DNA of 41,219 bases from an uncultured Blautia sp. (GTDB taxonomy: Bacteria > Bacillota > Clostridia > Lachnospirales > Lachnospiraceae): NCBI GenBank assembly GCA_900549015.1, contig URMH01000023.1, forward strand, positions 1-41,219, in the 5' to 3' direction. Positions 33,232-41,219 of the stretch are shown here, one piece after another (position 1 is the first letter of the stretch; each line of letters begins with the position of its first letter). The notes beneath the pieces were generated by a model, which did no database searches, had not been told where the DNA came from, and saw only the letters and a program-made list of their open reading frames with translations. Made by a program: the position numbers and the translations under genes.

Positions 33232-34413
33232 CTACACCCTGCTTAATATCACATTTCTAAGCTTCCTTGTAAGCCCGAAGGTTCCCCCATTTCTCTTCTG
33301 TGTTCCCATGAGAATCGTCATCTTCTCTTCCGGAAAATTAGCAAAATACGCTCCAAGCCAGCCGTCCCAGCCATACTCTCCCTTTCGCGTCATCATGCCT
33401 GACCGGGACGGATTCTTGCACACTCTCATAAGATTCCCATAGCTGTACCCTTCCAGTCCAACCCAGTTCCGGAAAGAATCCTGCTGCGCTGGAAGAAGCT
33501 CTCCGCTTCGGAAAAACTCCACAGTCTTTGGTTTCAAAATCTGAACCCCATCAAGAGAACCTTCATTTAAAAGCATCGCAGCAAATCTGCTGTAATCATC
33601 AAGAGTCGATGCAAGACCGGCGCCTCCTGCCTCGTAAGCCGGAGGATTTGCCATATCGTTTCGCACCGCCAGATTATCACCTGTATATAAAACCAGTTCC
33701 TTCCCGCCGTTTTCTTTCTCCACTGTCTCATAAGACTTTGCGAGACGCCCCTGTTTCTCCTTCGGAACCCAGAACGCCGTATCCTTCATTCCAAGCGGTT
33801 CAAAAATTTCCTCCTTCATAAATTCCGACAGCCTTTTTCCGGAAACCACTTCTATCACAGCTCCCAGAACATCGGCGGAGGCGCCGTAAGTCCAGGAGCT
33901 TCCCGGTTCAAAATCAAGCGGGCAGGCAGCAAACTTATCTGCCAGTTCTCTCGTTGTCATTGGGCTTTCACCGTGAAGCCGGCTGCATGCCTCCCCAAAT
34001 ACCTTATCTGCTGCCCGTCCTGCTTCCGTTCCTTCGTCCGGATATACAAGACCGGAGGTCATATTTAACAAATCATTTACAAGAATCTGTCTTGTACAGG
34101 GAACCCGTTCCCCGCCTTTCGCCACGTACATCTGCGCGAAAGAAGGCAGAAACTCCGATACAGGCGCATAAAAATCAAGAAGCCCCCTCTCCATCAAAAT
34201 CATGGCAGCTGCGGAGGTCACCGGCTTCGTCTGAGAATACAAACGGAAAATCGTGTCCCTCTCTATTTTTCTTCCTGTCTCTCTGTCAGCCAGCCCTTCC
34301 TGAACATATACCACTTCTTTTCCGTCTTTTACCACGAGGAAATTTGCTCCCGCGATTTCAGAATTTTCTACCGAAGTCTTTATAATTCCTTTTAAAATAC
34401 TTTCCAGTTCCAT
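33232..34413 (-). CDS. Class C beta-lactamase-like serine hydrolase
   Basis: This 393-aa protein has the serine beta-lactamase/esterase motifs: S60-Q-T-K63 (SxxK) in FRLYSQTKPVTSAAA, the Y-x-S variant in SWTYGASADVLGAVIEVVSG, and GWDGWLG towards the C-terminus in place of KTG. No signal peptide is present, so it probably acts in the cytoplasm as an esterase or peptidase-like hydrolase rather than as a resistance enzyme. The ATG at 34413 has AAAGGGG upstream and is preferred over a start 11 codons earlier. It is a single gene between two nuclease genes on the opposite strand. A weak promoter (TTGTTA-16 bp-TATTAG) may lie just upstream. Confidence 0.82.
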   Translation of the reverse strand: MELESILKGIIKTSVENSEIAGANFLVVKDGKEVVYVQEGLADRETGRKIERDTIFRLYSQTKPVTSAAAMILMERGLLDFYAPVSEFLPSFAQMYVAKGGERVPCTRQILVNDLLNMTSGLVYPDEGTEAGRAADKVFGEACSRLHGESPMTTRELADKFAACPLDFEPGSSWTYGASADVLGAVIEVVSGKRLSEFMKEEIFEPLGMKDTAFWVPKEKQGRLAKSYETVEKENGGKELVLYTGDNLAVRNDMANPPAYEAGGAGLASTLDDYSRFAAMLLNEGSLDGVQILKPKTVEFFRSGELLPAQQDSFRNWVGLEGYSYGNLMRVCKNPSRSGMMTRKGEYGWDGWLGAYFANFPEEKMTILMGTQKRNGGTFGLTRKLRNVILSRV

Positions 34414-34514
34414 ATAGTTTGCCCCTTTTCTCTTCTCTTTTTTCAACTTCTGAATCTAATATCAGATTAACACAATCTAACAAAAAAACAAGAAAGAAAA
34501 ACGCGCAAAAATTA

Positions 34515-34552
34515 AATTTACTTTCCCTTTCCGGTCTGCTACAATCTTCTTA
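34515..34552 (+). promoter_or_regulatory. Promoter of the DUF1703-type gene (38-bp block, copy 2)
   Basis: TTTACT (34517-34522) and TACAAT (34540-34545) are 17 bp apart. The 38 bases are identical to 32148-32185. Here the block is followed at once by a G-rich ribosome binding site (AGGGGGG) and the ATG at 34572. Confidence 0.75.
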
Positions 34553-34571
34553 CAGGGGGGTGTATCAAAAC

Positions 34572-36263
34572 ATGAAAAAGAAACTTCCAATAGGAATTGA
34601 GAATTTTGAGAAATTACAGACCGAAGATTTTTATTATATCGATAAGACTAACCTTATTAAAGAGCTTCTTACCGGTCTGGCGGAGGTAACTCTTTTTACA
34701 CGTCCAAGGCGATTCGGAAAATCTCTGAATATGAGTATGCTGAAATATTTCTTTGAGCTGGGAACCGATAAGAAACTTTTCTCAAAGCTGAAAATTTCAG
34801 AGGAAACAGCTCTCTGCGAAGAATATATGGGAAAATACCCTGTAATATCTGTTTCTCTGAAGGGAATGAATGCAGGAAATTACGAAAAAGCTCTGGAGAT
34901 GGCTGTTGAGGTAATACGCAGCGAAGCGAGACGATTTCAATATCTTTTAGACAGTGAACGCCTGACTTCTTACGATAAAGAAGCGTTTATTGCCCTTTTA
35001 CAGGAAGATATGAAAGAGGGAACTTTGTGCAGCAGCCTGAAAGTTCTGTCTGAACTACTGGAAAAGCATCACGGAAGCAAAGTAATTATTCTGATTGATG
35101 AATATGATGTACCTCTGGCAAAGGCTTTTGAACGGGAATATTATGACCCGATGGTACTGTTTATACGAAATATGTTTGAATACGCTTTAAAAACAAATGA
35201 AAGCCTGAAATTCGCAGTTTTGACAGGTTGTATGCGAATTTCAAAAGAAAGTATTTTTACAGGACTGAATAATCTCAAAGTGCTGTCTGTAGCGGAGGTA
35301 CAATTTGATGAAGCCTTTGGCTTCACAGACAAAGAAGTAAGAGAATTATTGGAGTATTATGAGCTGTCCGACCATTATAACGAGATAAAAGAATGGTATG
35401 ACGGCTATCAGTTCGGAAATGCAGAAGTGTACTGTCCGTGGGATGTGATTAATTACTGCGATGCACTTCGGGTAGAGCCAGACGCACAACCTAAGAATTA
35501 CTGGTCCAACACCAGCAGCAATGAGGCAGTAAGACGGTTTATTCAAGAATCTGATAAAGCGTCAGTCCGTCGTGAAATTGAAAATCTCGTTGCGGGAGAA
35601 GTAATAAAAAAAGAAATCCATCAGGAATTAACGTACAAAGATATGTATACTTCTGTTGACAATCTGTGGAGCGTTCTGTTTACAACAGGTTATCTCACTC
35701 AGAAAGGAAAACCGGAAGACAATCGTTTTCCGCTTGCGATCCCAAATATGGAAATACGAAATATTTTCACTACACAGATTATGGATTTTTTTAAGGAAAA
35801 TGTGCCAAAAAACAGAGCAGCTTTAAGTGAATTCTGCGAAGCCCTGAAAAATAGAGATGCCGAAAACGTAGAAAAACAGCTGACGGAATATCTGAGACGG
35901 ACAATCAGTATCCGAGATACTTTCGTAAAAAAACAGATGAAAGAAAACTTTTTCCACGGCATTCTCCTGGGGATTTTAAGCTTTGGAGATACCTGGAGCG
36001 TTTCTTCCAACAGAGAAGCCGGAGATGGATACAGCGATATTCTGGTAGAAACAGATGACGGAGAAACCGGCATTATACTGGAACTGAAATACGCAGATGA
36101 CGGAAACCTTGATACAGCATGTAAAAAGGCATTAGAGCAGATCAACCGGAACAGATATGAAGAAATTCTTCTTGACGAAGGCGTTCCACATATTCTGAAA
36201 TACGGAATTGCATTTTATAAAAAACGATGCCGCGTAATGGCCAACACTGAGCTGCCCGAATAA
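34572..36263 (+). CDS. AAA-ATPase-like / PD-(D/E)XK nuclease (DUF1703-type)
   Basis: This 563-aa protein has the AAA-ATPase_like N-terminal domain: an IGIENFEKL start, YYIDKTNLIKELL, the unusual P-loop FTRPRRFGKSLNMSML, and Walker B VIILIDEYDVPLAKA. The C-terminus is a PDDEXK_9 nuclease-like domain with D in GDGYSDILVE and E-x-K in IILELKYAD. Proteins of this family occur in many copies in gut Clostridia and Bacteroides; their role is unsettled. The ATG at 34572 follows the shared promoter and a G-rich Shine-Dalgarno; an upstream in-frame start at 34419 would include the promoter, so it is rejected. A terminator follows at 36280-36310. Confidence 0.88.
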   Translation: MKKKLPIGIENFEKLQTEDFYYIDKTNLIKELLTGLAEVTLFTRPRRFGKSLNMSMLKYFFELGTDKKLFSKLKISEETALCEEYMGKYPVISVSLKGMNAGNYEKALEMAVEVIRSEARRFQYLLDSERLTSYDKEAFIALLQEDMKEGTLCSSLKVLSELLEKHHGSKVIILIDEYDVPLAKAFEREYYDPMVLFIRNMFEYALKTNESLKFAVLTGCMRISKESIFTGLNNLKVLSVAEVQFDEAFGFTDKEVRELLEYYELSDHYNEIKEWYDGYQFGNAEVYCPWDVINYCDALRVEPDAQPKNYWSNTSSNEAVRRFIQESDKASVRREIENLVAGEVIKKEIHQELTYKDMYTSVDNLWSVLFTTGYLTQKGKPEDNRFPLAIPNMEIRNIFTTQIMDFFKENVPKNRAALSEFCEALKNRDAENVEKQLTEYLRRTISIRDTFVKKQMKENFFHGILLGILSFGDTWSVSSNREAGDGYSDILVETDDGETGIILELKYADDGNLDTACKKALEQINRNRYEEILLDEGVPHILKYGIAFYKKRCRVMANTELPE

Positions 36264-36279
36264 TTCCCACTGTCGCAAA

Positions 36280-36310
36280 AACCAGCGCCCCGGCGCTGGT
36301 TTCGCTTTGT
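36280..36310 (+). terminator. Terminator after the DUF1703-type gene
   Basis: AACCAGCG (36280-36287) pairs with CGCTGGTT (36294-36301) with a C/G loop and is followed by TTCGCTTTG. The T-run is interrupted. Confidence 0.6.
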
Positions 36311-36339
36311 GTGTCTGTTTTATTCTGCCGCTTTCACAT

Positions 36340-36387
36340 TGTATATTCCATTTAAGTAGTGCACTTTTTCCGGGAATTCAGAGCACC
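36340..36387 (+). repeat. Left terminal inverted repeat of the IS21 element
   Basis: Begins TGTATATTCC and ends AATTCAGAGCACC, the inner 13 bases being identical to the complement of the right end. Confidence 0.75.
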
Positions 36388-36492
36388 TAAATCCGATATT
36401 TCAGAGCAGGTATTTCCGCCCTATAGTGCAATCACCTATAATGAATCCATGCACATAAAAATGTGTAAATTCATTACAGGAGGTCGATAACC

Positions 36493-38042
36493 ATGACTGA
36501 TTATCGAGAAATCATCAGACTACATAGTCTGAAGTTCAGCAATGTATCTATTGCCAACAGCTTATGCTGCTCACGCAACACAGTTTCAGAAGTGCTGAAG
36601 CTTGCTGAAACACATTCTCTGGAATGGCCTATTCCAGAAACTCTTTCCAACAAAGATATCGAGTATCTGTTTTATCCAAACAGAGGCAATAATGAGGGAA
36701 GAAGACTCCCTGATTATGAGTATGTTTACAATGAGCTGGCCAAGCCGGGTGTAACGCTCTCGCTCTTATGGGCAGAATACTGTGCCAAATGTGAGGCAGA
36801 GCATACGATTCCGTATCAGCATTCACAGTTTAATGACAAGTATCATGCCTATGCTGCATTAAAGAAAGCAACTCTCAGAATTAAGCGCAAACCAGGAGAA
36901 ACAATGGAAGTAGACTGGGTAGGCGATACGCTTAAAGTTTATGATGCTGCCAGTTGCTGCGATATACCTGCATATATATTTGTTGCTGTTCTTCCATGCA
37001 GTTTGTATGGATATGCAGAAGCATTCCCAGATATGAAATCCAACCACTGGATAGAAGCTCATATCCATGCGTATTCATTCTTTGGTGGTGTAACACGTAT
37101 TCTTATACCAGATAATCTTAAAACAGGTGTGATTAAAAACACACGGGCAGAGCTTGTACTTAACCGTTCCTACCACGAAATGGCAGAGCACTATGGAACT
37201 GCAATTATTCCTGCCCGACCGGTAAAACCGAAGGATAAACCGAATGCGGAAGGCACTGTAAAAGTTCTTGAAACATGGATTCTTGCAGCACTAAGGAACC
37301 GGAAGTTCTTCACTTTTGAAGAACTCAATAAAGCCATCCATGAAAAGCTTGAGGAATTCAATGCAAAGCCTTTCCAGAAAAAGAAAGGAAGCCGGTTATC
37401 TGCATTTCTTGAAGAAGAAAAGGACTTCCTCATGCCATTACCTGCTTCCCCGTATGAAACGGCTGTCTGGTCAACTGCCACCATACAACCTGATTATCTC
37501 ATAAAAATCGGGGATTGCAAGTATTCTGTTCCGTATGAATTTATTGGCAAGAAGGTCGATATCCGCGCTACGGAAAACAGTATTGAAGTTTTTTACCATA
37601 GCAACCGTATAGCATCGCATATGCGCAGGTCTTACTCTCCGGAACCGATTTATGTACCGGAGCATATGCCTGAAAACCACAGAAAATTTTTGGAATACAA
37701 CACAGACAGTTTTCTGGACTGGGGAAAGAGTGTTGGCCATTCCACCCTTATTGTAGTAAAACATTTTTATACATGCATAAGGTAGAGCAACAGGGATATA
37801 AATCCTGTGCATCGCTGATGAAGCTTGCTGACCGCTATGGTACGCAACGTTTGGAAAATGCCTGTATCAAGGCACTTAGTTACACACCAAGCCCAAGTTT
37901 AAAAAATATCAGCACCATTTTGAAAAATGGTCAGGATAAAGTGGCAGTAGCAAAGGTTGTTTCCAATGCTGCCAATAAAGAGAGTTCCAAGTATGGCATC
38001 ACCAGAGGTGCCTCCTACTACGAAGGAGGTGACCGTTTATGA
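36493..38042 (+). pseudogene. istA: IS21 transposase IstA, interrupted by a frameshift
   Basis: The first 430 codons (36493-37785) encode an IstA transposase: an N-terminal HTH (FSNVSIANSLCCSRNTVSEV) and the DDE catalytic triad in MEVDWVGDT, ILIPDNLKTGV and NAEGTVKVLETW. The reading frame stops at TAG 37783-37785, but the usual C-terminus (HKVEQQGYKSCASLMKLADR through YTPSPSLKNIST) continues in the -1 frame to 38042. One base is missing within 37758-37768 (an A4 or T5 run). No canonical slippery heptamer is seen, so this is more likely a mutation (or sequence error) than programmed shifting. Start ATG has a perfect AGGAGGT site. Confidence 0.85.
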
Positions 38043-38818
38043 TTCGTCAGTCAACCATAGACAAGCTGCATGATATGCGATTATCTGCAATGTCAGATGC
38101 CTTTGAATGCCAGTGCAAGGATCCTGACACCTATCAGGGATTATCTTTCGAAGACCGGTTCGGTATGCTGGTTGATAAAGAATGGGATAAGCGAAAAAGC
38201 ACAAAGCTGCAAAAACTTATCCGCAGTGCTGAATTCCGTTATCCCAATGCGTGTATGGAAGATATTGAGTATCATCCTGACCGAAATCTGGATAAAGGAC
38301 AGATGCTGGAATTCTCCACCTGCCGGTATATATCTGATGACCACCATATCATTCTAAAAGGAGCATCTGGGAATGGAAAAACATATATCGCATGTGCGCT
38401 TGGAATCGCAGCCTGCAGGAACTTTATCAAAGTACGTTATGTGCGCCTGCCTGATCTATTGAATGAGCTGGCTGTTGCACATGGGGACGGCACGCTGAAA
38501 AAAGTAATTAAAGCATATCAGAAGATTGATCTTTTGATTCTGGATGAATTCTTGTTAAGCCCCGTATCCACGGAACAGACACGGGAACTTCTTGAAATCA
38601 TTGAGGCCCGTAGTGTGAAAGGCTCTGTAATCTTCTGCACACAGTTTGAACCGAAAGGCTGGTACAGCCGCATCGGAAATGACTGTGATGCCACTATTTG
38701 CGAAGCAATCATCGACCGGATCATTCATAATTCCTATGAGGTGATGCTTGATGGCCACATATCCATGAGGGAACGTCATGGCATTCATGCTTCCCGGAAA
38801 GGAGCTGCCAATGACTGA
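38039..38818 (+). CDS. istB: IS21 helper ATPase IstB
   Basis: This 259-aa AAA+ protein shows Walker A GASGNGKTY (about 112-120), Walker B LLILDEFLL and the IstB ending FEPKGWYSRIGNDCD. It assists IstA in target capture and strand transfer. Its ATG overlaps the istA stop (ATGA) and has GAAGGAGGTG upstream. It appears intact and of normal length (about 250 aa). Confidence 0.92.
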   Translation: MIRQSTIDKLHDMRLSAMSDAFECQCKDPDTYQGLSFEDRFGMLVDKEWDKRKSTKLQKLIRSAEFRYPNACMEDIEYHPDRNLDKGQMLEFSTCRYISDDHHIILKGASGNGKTYIACALGIAACRNFIKVRYVRLPDLLNELAVAHGDGTLKKVIKAYQKIDLLILDEFLLSPVSTEQTRELLEIIEARSVKGSVIFCTQFEPKGWYSRIGNDCDATICEAIIDRIIHNSYEVMLDGHISMRERHGIHASRKGAAND

Positions 38819-39008
38819 TTATTGTGCTTTCAGCAAAGACCATAAATGCGTTAAGTTTACGGATTATGAAATAACCCGCCACGAATTAGAAGAAGCCGAT
38901 GAACTGTGTCATGGTAATTGGATAGAAATCCAGCATCTAAGAGAATACATTGACCGTTTACAGGCACTTCTTATAGAGCATGGGATAACTATTCCAGATG
39001 AATACTAA
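38811..39008 (+). CDS. Small third ORF of the IS21 element
   Basis: This 65-aa protein starts at 38811, overlapping the end of istB, with GGAAAGGAG upstream. It has three cysteines (C5, C12, C34) and a helical C-terminal half (IEIQHLREYIDRLQALLIEH). It is not recognised. Its coupling to istB and position inside the inverted repeat show that it belongs to the element. It may be an accessory or regulatory protein. Confidence 0.65.
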   Translation: MTDYCAFSKDHKCVKFTDYEITRHELEEADELCHGNWIEIQHLREYIDRLQALLIEHGITIPDEY

Positions 39009-39060
39009 TTAAATGACTGCACTCTGCTCCGGAAAGATATGCACTATTTTTCCGGAAAAG

Positions 39061-39108
39061 GGTGCTCTGAATTTCTGGAAATCATGCACTATTGCATTGG
39101 AATACTCA
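39061..39108 (-). repeat. Right terminal inverted repeat of the IS21 element
   Basis: Complementary to 36340-36387. Inside it (39013-39060) are further GTGCA- and TTCCGGA-containing repeats. Confidence 0.75.
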
Positions 39109-39185
39109 TTTATCTCTTTGATCGTATTATACCAATATGGAAAAACATTTGTGTAACATGTATTTTCCGAAAATTTCTCCTTATA

Positions 39186-39231
39186 CAAAGAAAAGCAGGA
39201 CAGAAATCTTCTTTCTGTCCCGTTTTCTTTG
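39186..39231. terminator. Long palindrome, probable bidirectional terminator
   Basis: CAAAGAAAA and TTTTCTTTG (39186-39194, 39223-39231) flank a perfect GGACAGAAA / TTTCTGTCC stem (39198-39206, 39212-39220) with a 5-nt loop. The A-run before and T-run after allow termination in both directions. Confidence 0.65.
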
Positions 39232-39289
39232 TATTTATCCGGTCATATCTCGAGAATCCGCTATATAAACAGCCGTTTCTCTTCACGTT

Positions 39290-39478
39290 CTATTCTGTTT
39301 TCTCTGCTGGAATTTCTGTTTCTTCTGCAGTTTCTGCAGTCTCCGCCTCAAAATCTTCCGGAATTTCTCCTATTTCTTTCTTAACCTGTATCGTAGCTGC
39401 TACTACAAACACAATTTCTGTGCTGCTTATACAAATATTTGCTCCCACTAAAGGGAGATACACACGTGGGATATACGC
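39290..39478 (-). pseudogene. Possible coding remnant with acidic C-terminus
   Basis: Immediately after the ABC exporter stop and in the same frame, about 62 sense codons continue on the minus strand: a hydrophobic stretch (IVFVVAATIQVKK) followed by an acidic tail (EIPEDFEAETAETAEETEIP) and a stop at 39290-39292. No ribosome binding site or ATG is visible. It may be the end of a small membrane protein that was truncated, or a former extension of the ABC gene. Low confidence. The remainder of 39109-39289 holds only the palindrome. Confidence 0.3.
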
Positions 39479-41125
39479 TTATTTTTTATTATTTAATTCA
39501 TCATATTTCCCTCTTTGTATAATCTTGCCGTTTGCCATAATAATTATTTCATCATATCTTCTGAGTATTTCGGCATTAATATTATGTGTTATTGTCAAAA
39601 CTGTTACTCCTTTCATATCCAAAATAGTGTTTTCTATTTCAATTGAAGTACTGGCGTCAAGCGCAGAAGTTGCTTCATCCAATATTAATATTGGTCTATT
39701 CTGAATAAGCGCTCTTGCAATAGCAATTCTTTGTTTTTGCCCCCCAGATAAATAAGAGCCATTTTCTCCTACCTGATAATTTATATCCTTCAAATCGAGA
39801 AATCTATATAACCCACTATCCAAAATTACCTTTTGTAATGTTTCTTCTGGAAAGATATTTCCAAGAACGATATTCTCTTTTATACTCTTATTAAACATAT
39901 AAACATTTTGATGGATTATTGATGATAATGACATAAGACCACAGTCCTTTTGGGGATTGATTTTATGATGATCTATATATATTTCTCCTGTATAATCTGT
40001 ATAATAATTTGCTAAAATCTTCGCCAGGGTTGATTTTCCACAGCCACTTTCTCCCAAAACAGCATATTTTTTACCTTTTTCTAATGTTAAAGATATATTC
40101 TCTAATGCAAAATTTTCATCTTGAGTATAAGAAAAACTTATGTCTCTTAGTTCTATGCTATGATGAAATTCTGTTATACTAGTTTCTGTTTTTTCGTTTT
40201 CCCCTAACATCATATTTAAAAGTTTTTTATTAATTTGTGCACTTCCTTTTATTAGAGTAAAATATTTTACAATTTTCTGTATTGGACCAAATATTCCATT
40301 GCCTAGCTGCATGACTGCTGTTAGCACACCAATAGACAATGTTCCCTTAAGAACAAAATACCCCGCCAAAATAACGCCGGAAAACTGGCACACAAGAGAT
40401 AACAATAATGAAATCGCTCCTGTTAAAGCTATAAAAACATTGAATTTTTCTCTGGCTTTTTCCAACGCAATATTAGAATCTTCAAATTCCTTTTCGCTAG
40501 TCTGCTCCATTGAATACGATTTAATAATTTCAAATCCATCAAGCAAATCCTTTAATACACTCGTAAATACCGATGTATTCTCAGAAAGACATGTTTGTTT
40601 GCTATTAATACTATTATTAAACAAATACGGAACTGAAAACATAATAAGCCCTGTAAAAATCAGTACTACTGTAATAGGTACGCTAATTTGTAATAGCACG
40701 TAAAGGGTCACTACAAATGTAATAATTTCTCCTGTCAACTCTATGATAGGTTCGATATAGTTTTTTTCCAATAAATTAATATCGTTTGTCAATGCACTAA
40801 TATAATCTGTAGATACTCTTTCTTTAAAGCATCTATAATTTTTATAAATAATTCCTTCAAACATCTGCTTTTTTAAGTATTGTATCGTATTTTTTATGTA
40901 ACACGCTTTCATAAAATCGCTAATAAAAAGAATAACAACAAAAGACAAAAAATATACAATTGTCATAACTGTTGCTCTTAAAAATTTTTGCATATTTCCC
41001 CCAACAGCAGTGTCAACTAGATTTTGAATTATTATCGCTGTATATACCCATAATGCAGATGAAATCATTTTTAAAAACACAGTAAAAAAGAATTTACTTT
41101 TAAATTTTAAAATATATCTCTTCAT
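39479..41125 (-). CDS. ABC exporter half-transporter (fused permease-ATPase)
   Basis: This 548-aa protein has an N-terminal type IV exporter membrane domain with about six spans (residues 1-300) and a C-terminal ATPase: Walker A GESGCGKST, signature LSGGQKQR, Walker B ILILDEATSALD and the H-loop LTITHN. It should act as a homo- or heterodimer and export peptides, lipids or drugs. No N-terminal C39 peptidase is present. No partner half-transporter is seen in the window. The gene is strikingly A+T-rich compared with the glycan and transport genes, suggesting transfer together with the neighbouring mobile element region. The start has only a weak GTAGGT site. Confidence 0.87.
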   Translation of the reverse strand: MKRYILKFKSKFFFTVFLKMISSALWVYTAIIIQNLVDTAVGGNMQKFLRATVMTIVYFLSFVVILFISDFMKACYIKNTIQYLKKQMFEGIIYKNYRCFKERVSTDYISALTNDINLLEKNYIEPIIELTGEIITFVVTLYVLLQISVPITVVLIFTGLIMFSVPYLFNNSINSKQTCLSENTSVFTSVLKDLLDGFEIIKSYSMEQTSEKEFEDSNIALEKAREKFNVFIALTGAISLLLSLVCQFSGVILAGYFVLKGTLSIGVLTAVMQLGNGIFGPIQKIVKYFTLIKGSAQINKKLLNMMLGENEKTETSITEFHHSIELRDISFSYTQDENFALENISLTLEKGKKYAVLGESGCGKSTLAKILANYYTDYTGEIYIDHHKINPQKDCGLMSLSSIIHQNVYMFNKSIKENIVLGNIFPEETLQKVILDSGLYRFLDLKDINYQVGENGSYLSGGQKQRIAIARALIQNRPILILDEATSALDASTSIEIENTILDMKGVTVLTITHNINAEILRRYDEIIIMANGKIIQRGKYDELNNKK

Positions 41126-41219
41126 ATATTTACCTACATATATTTTTCCAGATTTTTCTCAATCTATAGTGGTTCAGTTGTCAAGACACAAATTTAATCT
41201 TTTCATAATGAACAGATAT

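Larger units (their letters stand above)
36340..39108. mobile_element. IS21-family insertion sequence
   Basis: The element carries istA (frameshifted), istB and a third small ORF in one operon. Its ends are 48-bp imperfect inverted repeats (36340-36387 and 39061-39108, 37 of 48 positions matching by eye) beginning TG and ending CA, as in IS21. Additional subterminal copies of TAGTGCA and TTCAGAGCA motifs lie inside both ends and are probably transposase binding sites. No matching target duplication is evident directly outside these ends. It lies behind the DUF1703 terminator and disrupts no recognisable gene. Confidence 0.85.

Noticed and set aside
33232..34413. Beta-lactam resistance gene
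   Set aside because: It has the SxxK serine hydrolase motif but no signal peptide and atypical later motifs; a cytoplasmic esterase-like enzyme is more likely.
37758..37785. Programmed -1 frameshift in istA
   Set aside because: No canonical X-XXY-YYZ heptamer in the correct phase was found; a single-base loss in a homopolymer explains it better.
39039..39704. 221-codon open frame on the plus strand spanning the IS end, the palindrome and the ABC gene end
   Set aside because: It crosses an insertion-sequence terminus and a terminator, lacks a ribosome binding site and overlaps a clear ABC gene on the other strand.

Overview
The window looks like the chromosome of a Gram-positive Clostridia species, most likely a gut Lachnospiraceae. 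The clues are teichoic-acid-type glycopolymer genes, LytTR and YesM/YesN two-component systems, RbsABC-type sugar transport, HydE, IS21 and Rpn/DUF1703-type nucleases, and strong AGGAGG ribosome binding sites on most genes. This placement is inferred from gene content and style, not from a marker gene.

Layout. (1) 1-232: the start of rpmG (ribosomal protein L33) with its promoter, leaving the window on the left. (2) 233-2614: a fused TagB/F-type glycerophosphotransferase plus GT4 glycosyltransferase. (3) 2800-5397: a decayed AraC regulator, then a compact A+T-rich three-gene operon with its own promoter. The operon encodes an unrecognised 353-aa protein, a winged-helix/zinc-ribbon-like 122-aa protein and a PD-(D/E)XK (Mrr-like) nuclease. 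It sits like a cargo cassette between glycan genes and is the best candidate here for an undescribed, possibly defence-related, system. (4) 5411-9855: a glycan operon of WcaJ-type initiating sugar-phosphate transferase, LicD, GT2 and TagB-like transferase, with promoter and terminator. (5) 10037-11098: one GT2 gene on the opposite strand. (6) 11058-19571: a second glycan operon of three large GT2 proteins (two with tandem catalytic domains), TagD, TagG/TagH-like exporter and another GT2. Together regions 2, 4, 5 and 6 can build, decorate and export a glycerol-phosphate-containing surface polymer.

(7) 19576-24164: hydE, a CPBP membrane protease, and an AgrC/AgrA-like two-component pair with a small lipoprotein. 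(8) 24221-32101: a YesM/YesN two-component system, a URO-D/MtaA-type zinc methyltransferase homologue and a complete RbsABC-like ABC importer, all on the minus strand. A repeated operator-like motif lies upstream. This looks like a regulated uptake and catabolism unit for an unknown, perhaps methylated, substrate. (9) 32148-36310: an Rpn-family nuclease and a DUF1703-type ATPase/nuclease, both driven by an identical 38-bp promoter block, with a class-C beta-lactamase-like hydrolase between them on the other strand. (10) 36340-39108: an IS21-family element with 48-bp terminal inverted repeats, frameshifted istA, intact istB and a third small ORF. (11) 39109-41219: a gene-remnant stretch with a long palindrome, then an A+T-rich ABC exporter half-transporter.

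No tRNA, rRNA or CRISPR array was seen. All domain assignments were made by eye from motifs; no database search was run.
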